Source: Paraburkholderia sartisoli (lineage in GTDB: Bacteria > Pseudomonadota > Gammaproteobacteria > Burkholderiales > Burkholderiaceae). Taken from it: 64,000 nucleotides of DNA. Below are positions 33,953-41,943 of this stretch, in pieces. The notes beneath the pieces were generated by a model, which did no database searches, had not been told where the DNA came from, and saw only the letters and a program-made list of their open reading frames with translations. The stretch spans positions 1,240,001 through 1,304,000 of the forward strand of contig NZ_FNRQ01000001.1 in assembly GCF_900107685.1 (NCBI RefSeq). The letters are read 5' to 3'. The translations under genes and the position numbers were made by a program. The stretch's first letter is position 1, and every line of letters begins with the position of its first letter.

Positions 33953-36664
33953 ATGGCCATTCGAAAAGAGCTTTTTGTTAATGCACTTCAACTCGTCGAT
34001 GTCGACTCCCGAACCAATGTTCCATCGGTTGTGGCCTACAGTAACGGGAAGACCCTCGTTGGCTACGAGGCATTGGAAAGCAATGTAGATCCGACGCTAA
34101 TCAACGAGAATTTTAAACTTGACCTTGGTCGGGTCACTCCGGCGCGCGTAAATCCCCCTCTGTTTGATTGTGCGGACGGCAAACCACGCTCGGCCAACGA
34201 GATTACGCAAGACTTCGTCGAGGCACTTATGAAGCGTGCGTCAGAATGGATTTCGGCGCGCGAACATAAAGCAGCCGATCGAATAATTGTCGCGGAACCT
34301 CTCAGCCTGGAGCGTGAGGGGACCTGGCTCGCAAACTATCGGAATCGTATGCGAGCAATTCTGATGAAGCGGTTCAAGGAAGTCGACTTTTTGCCCGAGC
34401 CTTTTGCCGTTTTCCAATTCTATCGATATGGGGTCAAGCATCCCGTCGTCGCGGCAAACAGAAAGCACGTCGCACTGGTGATCGACTTTGGGGGCGGAAC
34501 TTTCGACGTATCCGTGGTGGAAACCACGGCAACAGGCGACGTAAGTCAGAGTGGACGACACGCCCGTCCCTTGGCTGGTGCCTCCATTCCGGTAGGTGGG
34601 CACTTTATCAACCGATCCATCGCAAAGAAGCTCATCTCCGACAATCTCGCACGAGGTGTAGACAGAGGTACTCTTTCGAAAGCATGGAACTCATACGACA
34701 ACGTTACAGAAGAAGACGGTAGGAGTTTTCAATCTCTGCGTGACGATTTAAAGAATTTTATTCGTAATGTCCGGAGACTTACGAACGAGATCGAGAAAGC
34801 TAAAATATCGTTGTGTGGAATGATCCGGGATTGGCGGCTGGATGCCGAGTTCACGACACCACCATCGCATCAAATGCAGGTGCCTACCAATCCGTTCTCC
34901 GCGGCGCCAGAACTGAAGAGCGTCAGGCTTGACGCTCTCTGGTTGCGGGAAACGTTCATCGATCGGGTATGGAAAGAAAAACTCAAGCCAGAGGTCATGT
35001 CCTGTCTTTTGCGCGGACAGTCTGAACTCGAAGGCAAGCCTATAACCGTTGTGCTTCTGTCAGGAGGTTCGGCGAACATTCGATGGCTCGAGAAACTACT
35101 CGAAAGCCAGTTAGGTGACCGATTGCCCCAAGCGACATTCCTGTCGCTCGAGGCTAACTTCCAAGAAATTGTGTCTAAGGGTCTTGCGATCGAGTGTGCT
35201 CGAAAGACGTTTACCGAGGGCACAGGCGATTTCCAGTCTGTTACGTACAATCGCCTTTGCCTGCTGCTGGCGGCCGACGATGGGCATCCGAGTATTTATC
35301 GCTTTAAGCCGCAGTTCAACGGTGGAATGTCGGACCTGTTGGACGACGGCGTACTTCTGCGATCGGCAAGTGCGTTGAAGGAAAAGATCGACACGCCCTT
35401 GAGATGGAAGGTTCGACTTCAGTCCCCGCCACGTCGGCAGCTCAACTACTATTTCCTCCGTTCGTCCCTCGACGTTGATGACATTAGCAGCCTTCACAAT
35501 GTTGATCACCGGGTTACAACCCCGGCTGGCACAAGATTTGATGCGTCGATTCACCTCGAACTAACTGTCGCAGAAGACGGAACCGCGTCGCCCCGATTCA
35601 TATATAGGCAGAGACATGAAGACATTCCCGAGATCGCGGTTGATGGGGATCCCTTCTATATCGACATGACAGTTGGAGGGCGCACTACATTGGGCGAAGC
35701 GTATTTCGGACTTGACTTCGGTAGTAGCAATTCGTCCATCTCATACGTTGAGCAAAGCGCGGTAAAGGTTTATTCGCAACGTGCCGGTGAAAAAGGCTGG
35801 ATGGAGCTAAACGAGATGGTGCACGAGCTTCCGCTCAGTATCGCTCGACCGCTTGCGAAGTACATCTCATCGACTAACGTAGGCCCTCGCAACATTGAAT
35901 ATGTGGCTGCTCTAGAGGCGATGCTTGAATTCGCAGCGGCTATTGCCTATGCCGAACACTGTGTCATGCTCGGGCGTGCAAAGGGAAAACTACTTAAAAC
36001 GTTCCAGAAAGCGTCGGCTGGACCCATTTGGGCTTTACTTCAGCAATCTTTGGCATCTGTGGGAAACAGAGGTACGTTTTCCACCGCACTTCGTGATTTG
36101 GTAACTGATACCCATCGTCACTGGATTGAGGAAGCAATTTCAGCCGCAAACCATATAAAGCATGGTCGGGACCCCGGTGAGGCCGATCTCCACCGCGCGC
36201 TGAATTTATTAGGTAACAAGGTTCTCTCGTGCCTATCAGGTAGACGATTCGGGTACTTCGAGAAAGTCACGCGAACTGGATTTGGCAGGAAATATACAGG
36301 CCTGTTCAAGGTTGCGCACGGTACAGAAAGCCACTTTCTCCACGCGCTGGATTATGCAGGGCTGGAAGACTTCTCCTCAGCGGAAGCCTTTGTTGTGGAT
36401 CTCGAAGCAGGGCAGGCGCTATCCCTTACACCGTTTATGTTCTGGCACGCTGTGGACGGGAAGATCGATCCGACCATCGCGGTGCTCGACATGATGAGGA
36501 AGGATGAGACAGGATTCAAGCTTATCGAAAGCGGCAAGGAGATCACTTTGAATGCAGATCACGAGTTATCCGAGCTTCACGAGACGTGCGTCAAGGCGTT
36601 AGAAGAAGACTCTGCTGGGAAAATCTTTACAGACCTAATGTTCACCGACACTGGAGGGGCTTAG
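33953..36664 (+). CDS. Hsp70-like ATPase with apparently circularly permuted nucleotide-binding domain
   Basis: 903 aa, lower GC than the flanking housekeeping genes. Residues 1-420 align in order with the Hsp70 actin-fold domain from just after the phosphate-1 hairpin: VPSVVAYSNGKTLVGYEA (23-40), RIIVAEPLSLE (110-120), LPEPFAVFQFY (147-157), phosphate-2 ALVIDFGGGTFDVSVV (174-189), GGHFINRSIAKKLI, EIEKAKISL (279-287), and adenosine motif VVLLSGGSANIRWL (366-379). Residues 480-575 are beta-rich and could be a substrate domain. The missing phosphate-1 hairpin appears at 584-600 as YFGLDFGSSNSSISYVE. The last 300 residues are mostly helical and unassigned. No co-chaperone or obvious partner gene is adjacent. 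The start has no strong ribosome binding site. Confidence 0.85.
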   Translation: MAIRKELFVNALQLVDVDSRTNVPSVVAYSNGKTLVGYEALESNVDPTLINENFKLDLGRVTPARVNPPLFDCADGKPRSANEITQDFVEALMKRASEWISAREHKAADRIIVAEPLSLEREGTWLANYRNRMRAILMKRFKEVDFLPEPFAVFQFYRYGVKHPVVAANRKHVALVIDFGGGTFDVSVVETTATGDVSQSGRHARPLAGASIPVGGHFINRSIAKKLISDNLARGVDRGTLSKAWNSYDNVTEEDGRSFQSLRDDLKNFIRNVRRLTNEIEKAKISLCGMIRDWRLDAEFTTPPSHQMQVPTNPFSAAPELKSVRLDALWLRETFIDRVWKEKLKPEVMSCLLRGQSELEGKPITVVLLSGGSANIRWLEKLLESQLGDRLPQATFLSLEANFQEIVSKGLAIECARKTFTEGTGDFQSVTYNRLCLLLAADDGHPSIYRFKPQFNGGMSDLLDDGVLLRSASALKEKIDTPLRWKVRLQSPPRRQLNYYFLRSSLDVDDISSLHNVDHRVTTPAGTRFDASIHLELTVAEDGTASPRFIYRQRHEDIPEIAVDGDPFYIDMTVGGRTTLGEAYFGLDFGSSNSSISYVEQSAVKVYSQRAGEKGWMELNEMVHELPLSIARPLAKYISSTNVGPRNIEYVAALEAMLEFAAAIAYAEHCVMLGRAKGKLLKTFQKASAGPIWALLQQSLASVGNRGTFSTALRDLVTDTHRHWIEEAISAANHIKHGRDPGEADLHRALNLLGNKVLSCLSGRRFGYFEKVTRTGFGRKYTGLFKVAHGTESHFLHALDYAGLEDFSSAEAFVVDLEAGQALSLTPFMFWHAVDGKIDPTIAVLDMMRKDETGFKLIESGKEITLNADHELSELHETCVKALEEDSAGKIFTDLMFTDTGGA

Positions 36665-36807
36665 GTCGTGTAATCGCTCGGACGTTGAATAGAGGCAATT
36701 GACGTCAGCGTTTCACGCCGAGACGAATGACCATACGGAGTGGCGACTTGATACCAGATACCAGCCACTGCGTTTCTGACGGCTCGACGGGCAGAAACGG
36801 GTCGGCA

Positions 36808-36872
36808 AGGGAAATTCGCGCCGAGGCTGGATAGATGATCGACGGGCGCTAGCGGAATTTCCGGGTTTGGCC
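36808..36872 (+). repeat. Diverged 65-bp direct repeat, copy 1
   Basis: The segment starting GGGAAATTCGCGCCGAGGCT and ending GGGTTTGGCC matches 39106-39170 in the same orientation, with roughly ten differences by eye. Between the copies lie the relict element and the pirin-wrbA-doxX genes. Confidence 0.75.
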
Positions 36873-36875
36873 GAA

Positions 36876-37009
36876 GCCGTGTCAAAACACACGCCTCGAT
36901 CGAGGGCTTTCGAGACCGACTCGCGAGCATGGCCTGCATCGGCTTCGGCGCGTATTGGTAAGAGTAAAGCAGCCCCTCAAAACCTTGATATTTGCTGTTT
37001 TGACACGGC
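36876..37009. mobile_element. MITE-like element or relict insertion sequence ends
   Basis: GCCGTGTCAAAACA (36876-36889) and TGTTTTGACACGGC (36996-37009) are perfect 14-bp terminal inverted repeats bounding 106 bp without a transposase. The ends resemble those of insertion sequences in this group. Target-site duplication is not clear. It directly abuts the end of the 65-bp repeat. Confidence 0.6.
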
Positions 37010-37033
37010 CTCTGGGCTTCGTAACCAGAATCG

Positions 37034-37327
37034 TCAATCCAGCGTAACTAACGAAGTCTGACGCTTCACCAGGCCAGACTCGATGAGCCACGCAGAACCA
37101 GTATCTTCGTCCGCGACGTTGCGCGACATGAAGCCCCAGTCGGGATCGGCGCGCAACATCGTATATCTGGCGCCGAGGTCGGGGGTAAGAATCCACTGCG
37201 CCCCGGACACTGGAAACGTGCCGCCGGCAGTTTGCCCGCTGCGGTCAGTGAGCGCGATCTGCATGTGTTCTCGCCGCACGTTATCCGAAACCTTTCGTTT
37301 CCCCATCAACAGATCCGTCGTGCTCAT
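37034..37327 (-). CDS. Hypothetical protein
   Basis: 97 aa from an ATG at 37327; the ribosome binding site is weak (CAGG). Composition and codon use look coding: MSTTDLLMGKRKVSDNVRRE, then a beta-rich part with GGTFPVSGAQWILTPDLGARY and DWGFMSRNVADEDTGSAWLIESG. I do not recognise a family. It is divergent from the pirin remnant with a 99-bp gap. Confidence 0.5.
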   Translation of the reverse strand: MSTTDLLMGKRKVSDNVRREHMQIALTDRSGQTAGGTFPVSGAQWILTPDLGARYTMLRADPDWGFMSRNVADEDTGSAWLIESGLVKRQTSLVTLD

Positions 37328-37426
37328 TGCCTGAGATGCAGGTGATGGGGTTTATCGTTATTCTGGCTGTGGAGGCTCTATCCTATTCTGATCACTCACG
37401 CAGAATAAATCGACAGGACGCCCGAT

Positions 37427-37663
37427 ATGAGTTCCGGACAACGTCAGGTTTCCACCACCGTAGAACTGCTTGCGGCGGCTACACGTATCCTGCCGGCACA
37501 GACAATCATCGACGACGGCGATATGCGCCTGATACGCGCATTGCCGCAGAAACAGCAGACCGCCCTCGGTCCTTTCGTCATGGACACGCCCGAACGGCTG
37601 GAGCAGGCGAAGCGGGATTTTGCCGCCGGCCGCATGGGCAGGCTGGAGGGCGTGCCGTTTTGA
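37427..37663 (+). pseudogene. Miniaturised pirin remnant (internal deletion)
   Basis: 78 codons against about 230-290 in pirin-family proteins. The first two thirds resemble a pirin N-terminus (DDGDMRLIRALPQKQQTALGPFV), and the rest resembles the pirin C-terminus (GPFVMDTPERLEQAKRDFAAGRMG). The metal-binding cupin His residues between them are gone. Both ends of full-length pirins carry a GPFV-like motif, so loss of the middle by recombination between the two is a simple explanation. It precedes wrbA, a common neighbour of pirin genes. Residual function is unlikely but the frame is intact. Confidence 0.6.
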
Positions 37664-37871
37664 TGCTCGCGGTTAGCGCGTCGATGCGGCTGCGCACGCC
37701 CTGTGCGTTTGCGGGCCGTGAACATAAACAGTAGCGTTTCGTTCAGGCGTTTGATGTACGCCGTGTCTGCATGTGGCGCCCGGCCGCGTTGCCTTGCGCC
37801 GTATTCGCTGGTCGCGGTGTGCTTTATCGGTCGTCCGGATCCCCCGGATGGCCTTCGATCCGGGAGCAATC

Positions 37872-38474
37872 ATGGCAAAAGTACTCGTTCTGTATTACTC
37901 GATGTACGGTCACATTGAAACGATGGCCGGCGCGGTGGCCGAAGGCGCGCGATCTGTGCCGGGCACCGAAGTGACGATCAGGCGAGTCGCTGAAACCATT
38001 CCGGCCGACCAGGCTGCGGCCTACGGGGTCAAGCTCGACCAGAAGGCGCCGGTGGCGACCCCTGACGAGTTGGCTAATTACGACGCCATTATCTTTGGCA
38101 CGCCGACGCGCTTCGGCAACATGGCCGGACAGATGCGCACGTTCCTGGACCAAACCGGCGGACTGTGGATGAAAGGGGCCCTCGTCGGCAAGATCGGCAG
38201 CGTTTTTGCTTCGACCGGTACCCAGCACGGCGGTCAGGAAACCACCATCACGTCGTTCCACAGCACACTGCTGCATCAGGGCATGGTGATCGTCGGTGTG
38301 CCTTACGCCTGCGCCGGACTGACCAATATGAATGAAATCACGGGCGGCACGCCCTACGGCGCGACCACGCTGGCCGGCGCCGACGGCAGCCGGCAACCCT
38401 CACAGAATGAACTGGATATCGCCCGCTTCCAGGGCAAGCACGTCGCTTCGCTCGCGTTAAAGATCGCGGGTTAG
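37872..38474 (+). CDS. wrbA: NAD(P)H:quinone oxidoreductase, WrbA type
   Basis: FMN-dependent two-electron quinone reductase, cytosolic, 200 aa as usual. Motifs: [19 protein letters not shown] (flavodoxin-like phosphate loop), [44 protein letters not shown], and a C-terminal [15 protein letters not shown]. The ATG at 37872 follows TCCGGGAGCAATC; an upstream extension in frame is rejected. Together with the adjacent doxX and pirin remnant it belongs to a quinone/oxidative-stress group often seen in this genus. Confidence 0.95.
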   Translation: MAKVLVLYYSMYGHIETMAGAVAEGARSVPGTEVTIRRVAETIPADQAAAYGVKLDQKAPVATPDELANYDAIIFGTPTRFGNMAGQMRTFLDQTGGLWMKGALVGKIGSVFASTGTQHGGQETTITSFHSTLLHQGMVIVGVPYACAGLTNMNEITGGTPYGATTLAGADGSRQPSQNELDIARFQGKHVASLALKIAG

Positions 38475-38591
38475 CGTAACCGGTTCGAATCCGTTGAGTC
38501 TCTCCGGGGAGCGCTCGCCTGCCGCTCTCCGGTGCTCGCCTCTCGCAGCCCGGTTTTCTGCCGATTCGTGGCGTACGTTCAAGGAGAAACG

Positions 38592-39008
38592 ATGATGCGA
38601 TACACCCTCTTCGAGCAGCGGAAAGACGAACTGATTCTTGTCGCGCGCGTATTGCTAATGATTCTGTTCGTGATCTTTGGCTGGAGCAAATTGACAGGTT
38701 TCTCGGGCACGGTCGGCTATATGGCCGCGGAAGGAGCACCGCTGCCGACGCTTGCTGCCATCATTGCAATCGTCATGGAGTTCTTCGTTGGAATTGCGAT
38801 CGTGCTCGGGTTCTACACGCGACCGCTCGCATTTCTCTTCGCGCTTTACACGCTGGGTACAGGTCTGATAGGTCATCATTTCTGGACGATGGCTGACGGC
38901 GAGCGCGCAGCAAACATGATCAACTTCTACAAGAACGTCAGCATCATGGGTGGCCTGCTGCTTCTGTGTGTGACCGGACCGGGCAAGTATTCCGTTGACA
39001 GGAAGTGA
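38592..39008 (+). CDS. DoxX-family membrane protein
   Basis: 138 aa with four hydrophobic helices (VARVLLMILFVIFGWSKL, LAAIIAIVMEFFVGIAIVLG, PLAFLFALYTLGTGLIG, and a C-terminal GGLLLLCVTG). The FGWSKL and GERAANMINFYKNVSIMGG segments are typical of the DoxX/SURF4-like family, linked to respiratory quinones and redox stress. AAGGAG precedes the double ATG at 38592. Likely co-expressed with wrbA, 117 bp upstream. Confidence 0.88.
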   Translation: MMRYTLFEQRKDELILVARVLLMILFVIFGWSKLTGFSGTVGYMAAEGAPLPTLAAIIAIVMEFFVGIAIVLGFYTRPLAFLFALYTLGTGLIGHHFWTMADGERAANMINFYKNVSIMGGLLLLCVTGPGKYSVDRK

Positions 39009-39105
39009 GGGTGTGACTTTCCCGACGTTGAAGGCTTCTGTGAATATCAGTATCCGACGTGAACGGCAGCTATCAGGAAATGCGGATGTGTCGTTCGGGT
39101 CGACA

Positions 39106-39170
39106 TGGGAAATTCGCGCCGAGGCTGGATGGATGATCGACGGGTGCTAGCCGGATTTCAGGGTTCGGCC
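39106..39170 (+). repeat. Diverged 65-bp direct repeat, copy 2
   Basis: Matches 36808-36872 in the same orientation (GGGAAATTCGCGCCGAGGCT ... GGGTTCGGCC). It lies in the gap after doxX. Such intergenic sequences, often flanking acquired genes, are common in Burkholderia genomes. Confidence 0.75.
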
Positions 39171-39272
39171 AGTTTGAGACATTCGACACAGACGGTTACA
39201 TTGTCGACAATCCGAGCGGTGCACCCACCGCTGGGGTTTGCTGGCAGATGCCCACTTCTGAGAAGACACGAA

Positions 39273-39584
39273 ATGCCGATACAGATGACCGACAGGTTAC
39301 GGGAGAACCTCTCGTGGCTTGTTTCGAATTGGGAAACAAAGCAGCTTCAACATATTTCCTCGTTCAACGAGGAATTCCACGCCGCTATACTTTCGGTTCT
39401 TGTCGGAAACGCGAGTCGTGCGGAGCTTGATCTAGTCATTGAAGGAACCCGTGGCAAAGTGGCCGACAGCTATGCACATCTCCTTGCAGTAGAGCCGGAA
39501 CGCATCGCCAAAGAGCCATTCATTGCTTTGCGCATTCTTGGTGATATCTCGACAGAACTCGCACAGATAGCGAACTCCCGTTGA
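39273..39584 (+). CDS. Small helical hypothetical protein
   Basis: 103 aa from the ATG at 39273 (or 100 aa from 39285). The sequence looks coding and alpha-helical: MTDRLRENLSWLVSNWETKQL, then EEFHAAILSVLVGNASRAEL and a C-terminal ALRILGDISTELAQIANSR. No clear ribosome binding site and no known family. GC is lower than that of the flanking housekeeping genes. It is the nearest gene upstream of the Nmad pair on the same strand, but 395 bp away. Confidence 0.5.
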   Translation: MPIQMTDRLRENLSWLVSNWETKQLQHISSFNEEFHAAILSVLVGNASRAELDLVIEGTRGKVADSYAHLLAVEPERIAKEPFIALRILGDISTELAQIANSR

Positions 39585-39979
39585 CGAGCCCATCGCCGTC
39601 AGTTATCGGCCAGGATGGGACGTTGGTCCGGAAAGTTATCCGGTCGTACAGGAGGCGGCTCCGCATCCGCTAGCGGCCAATCATCGACGAGAACCAGCGC
39701 TGCTTGAAAGATGGGTTGCAAGGGCAGGAGGAGGGGGATGCAGATTTTGCGTCGATCCGAGCATGGAGACTAACTTTCGGGTGAATCGAGGGTCATGCGA
39801 AGCGTCACGTTGCAACCTGAGCCTTCAAACTTCGTTAAAGCTTGCAACAGCAGCCCGCACTTGAGCGTGCTTCTCATTTCGCTCCCTCGAAAGGTTAAAG
39901 TTTTACAAGTTTCCTCCCGTTAATGCAGGCGTCTCTCGAAGTTCAATCCGGCTACCGAGGTAGTTGTCAGGAGCTACGT
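39585..39979. other. Non-coding stretch upstream of the Nmad3 gene
   Basis: No convincing gene. It should contain the promoter of the Nmad3-Nmad2 pair; AT-rich sequence at 39880-39925 is the likeliest place. The open frame reaching back to 39923 adds 19 residues that do not fit the Nmad3 N-terminus. Confidence 0.5.
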
Positions 39980-40843
39980 TTGAAAATCATCTTTAGCCGC
40001 AAAGGATTTGATTCACAGTATGGCCGGGTGCCGAGCCCAATTCTCTGCGATGGGTCGCTTCTGACCTTCCCCATCCCATCACGTTACGGCCGACCGCTCG
40101 GAGACATCCAAGGTCCACTCGGTCCTATGCACGAGCTGGTTAACGACCTTACGCAAGGCGCGATTACAGCGCGCACTTCCGTCCATCTCGATCCTGACCT
40201 GAGTGACGGCAGCGTGGCGCGCCGGCCGGGATGGATGGCTTCGCTCGGGCAGGTCGGCTCAGCACAGAAACACCTTGCCAAACAGGGCGTGGGGCCGGGA
40301 GATGTGTTCCTGTTCTTCGGATGGTTCCGTCAGGCCGAACGCGTTGGAGATCGGTGGCGGTATGTACCGGGCGCGCCGAACCTCCACGCCTTGTTCGGCT
40401 GGCTGCAGGTGGGACAAGTGCACAAGGTGGATGAATCTGAGTGCCCGGAGTGGCTCGAAGACCATCCACACGTACAGCATGCCGCGCGCATCGGCGTGAA
40501 CAACACGATCTATGTTGCCGGCGAGAGCTTAGCTGGTTCGCGCCAACGATTACCAGCGGCCGGTGTATTCCGGAACTGGGGGCCTGATTTACAGCTGACT
40601 GCCCCTAGGTGTTCGCGCTCGGTATGGCGTGTGCCACGCTGGCTGCTCAAAAACCCCGAGCAGCCGACACTTAGCTACCACCGGGATCCGGGCCGGTGGC
40701 GTCTCGAAAACGACTGGGCCATCTTGCAATCGGTCGGTAAGGGCCAAGAGTTCGTGATCGACGTGGGCAACTGCACGGAGGCCTCTCAGTGGCTGGGGGG
40801 CCTGGTGTCCCATCATGGCACCTCGACAGGAGCGTTGGTATGA
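39980..40843 (+). CDS. Nmad3 (nucleotide modification associated domain 3) protein
   Basis: 287 aa. From a TTG start at 39980 with AGGAG 6 bases upstream, the product begins with the family signature KIIFSRKGFDSQYGRVPSPI followed by LCDGSLLTFPIPS. Other typical parts are HLDPDL, GDVFLFFGWFR, LHALFGWLQVG, NTIYVA and CSRSVWRVPRWL. Nmad domains were defined computationally from their association with DNA-base hypermodification genes; no activity is known to me for this one. The stop overlaps the Nmad2 start as ATGA. The recognition is from memory of the motif, not a search. Confidence 0.8.
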   Translation: MKIIFSRKGFDSQYGRVPSPILCDGSLLTFPIPSRYGRPLGDIQGPLGPMHELVNDLTQGAITARTSVHLDPDLSDGSVARRPGWMASLGQVGSAQKHLAKQGVGPGDVFLFFGWFRQAERVGDRWRYVPGAPNLHALFGWLQVGQVHKVDESECPEWLEDHPHVQHAARIGVNNTIYVAGESLAGSRQRLPAAGVFRNWGPDLQLTAPRCSRSVWRVPRWLLKNPEQPTLSYHRDPGRWRLENDWAILQSVGKGQEFVIDVGNCTEASQWLGGLVSHHGTSTGALV

Positions 40844-41568
40844 GCGTCACCATGGGTTACAAGATGACCCACGACACCGGATTCGCCCCCAACCCGTTTC
40901 ACGGCGTGCTGACGCTTGCCACGTGCAAGCCGAAAATCCGCGCATGCCGGAACGTCGGCGACTGGGTGGCTGGGTTTGCTTCTCAGGAGCTGGTCACGAG
41001 CTCAGCTCGCCGAGGCGTGACTATCCCGCGCGACGGACTCGTGCACCTCATGCAGATCCAGGAAGTTCTGCCGCTGCACGCGTACTTCGATGACAGCCGC
41101 TTCGCGGTCAAACAGCCGCCGCGTGAGTCGTCAGACGCCATCGCCTTGTGCGGAGACAACATTTACTATCGCAACCACCTCGGGCAATACGAGCAGCTGG
41201 AGAACCGTTACCACACGCGAGAGGATGTCCGCCGCGACACGTCCGGCGTGAATGCGCTGGTCACAGGACGCTTCTACTACTTTGGACGCAACTGCTTCGT
41301 GCCGGACGGTGGGTGGGCTGCACTGACCGGTTCCCCGTTGTCCACGGGCCGCCAGTTCCGCTGTCCGGACGGTTTTGTCGAAAAAATTCTTCGATACTTG
41401 GACGCAAAAGGTATCGCTGAGGGGATGCATGCACTTCCCTCTCTGATGGACGATGACGCGCCTGTGCATCCGAAGAAGCCCTTCGCCTTTCCCCTCCAGG
41501 AGCAAGGAGGTTTTGCGCCGCCGATGCGCCCGAGCGGTCGCCGCAGATCGGATTCCTGCGGAGGCTGA
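40840..41568 (+). CDS. Nmad2 (nucleotide modification associated domain 2) protein
   Basis: 242 aa, ATG overlapping the Nmad3 stop and carrying its own AGGAG 7 bases upstream. The diagnostic stretch is near the N-terminus: YKMTHDTGFAPNPFHGVLTL and ATCKPKIRACRNVGDWVAGF, with conserved Cys, Lys and Asp. A middle part has DNIYYRNHLGQYEQLENRYH, DTSGVNALVTGRFYYFG and CPDGFVEKI. The last about 30 residues are disordered and Arg/Pro-rich. It is coupled to Nmad3, so the two probably act together, perhaps as parts of a nucleotide or DNA-base modification or recognition system. No DNA methylase, glycosyltransferase or phage gene is adjacent. Confidence 0.8.
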   Translation: MSVTMGYKMTHDTGFAPNPFHGVLTLATCKPKIRACRNVGDWVAGFASQELVTSSARRGVTIPRDGLVHLMQIQEVLPLHAYFDDSRFAVKQPPRESSDAIALCGDNIYYRNHLGQYEQLENRYHTREDVRRDTSGVNALVTGRFYYFGRNCFVPDGGWAALTGSPLSTGRQFRCPDGFVEKILRYLDAKGIAEGMHALPSLMDDDAPVHPKKPFAFPLQEQGGFAPPMRPSGRRRSDSCGG

Positions 41569-41943
41569 GCAAACCACGCCTCTGAACCTAAGCATCCTCT
41601 GTGGACGGACTACGCACGACAGCTCGGGCAGAGGTTCGGCGTGGCGCCGGCCGAAGCAAATGGAGGGGAGGTGCTCATAAGGCCGAGTATTCTGCGGCCG
41701 ATACCACCGCCTCAACGGCCGAGGCACCTTTGAAAGCTGCCGTTGGCGCGGTGGTACCTCGAACGGCCCCAGTGGGTCGAGAAGACTCATTCACCACCCG
41801 TAGCGGTAACTGCCATTCGCCAGCGGCGTTTCACGAACGCCAGCAAAGCGACCTGCAGCAGTCGCACCGCCCCAGGTTGCCGACGCGCGCCTTGGCCGAG
41901 CCCGATTGCAACCATGGCGGACGGGGAGAGTGCTGTTGCCCGT
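41569..41943. other. Non-coding stretch between Nmad2 and the LysR gene
   Basis: No convincing gene on either strand. Part of it (about 41805-41835, with tgccattcgccagcggcg) resembles the decayed intergenic sequence near 33320. Both flanking genes end here, so it should hold terminators; I saw no clear T-rich hairpin. Confidence 0.45.

Larger units (their letters stand above)
36665..37033. other. Non-coding stretch with repeat and relict element
   Basis: No gene is seen. It holds one copy of a diverged 65-bp repeat (36808-36872) followed at once by a 134-bp inverted-repeat element (36876-37009). Confidence 0.55.
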
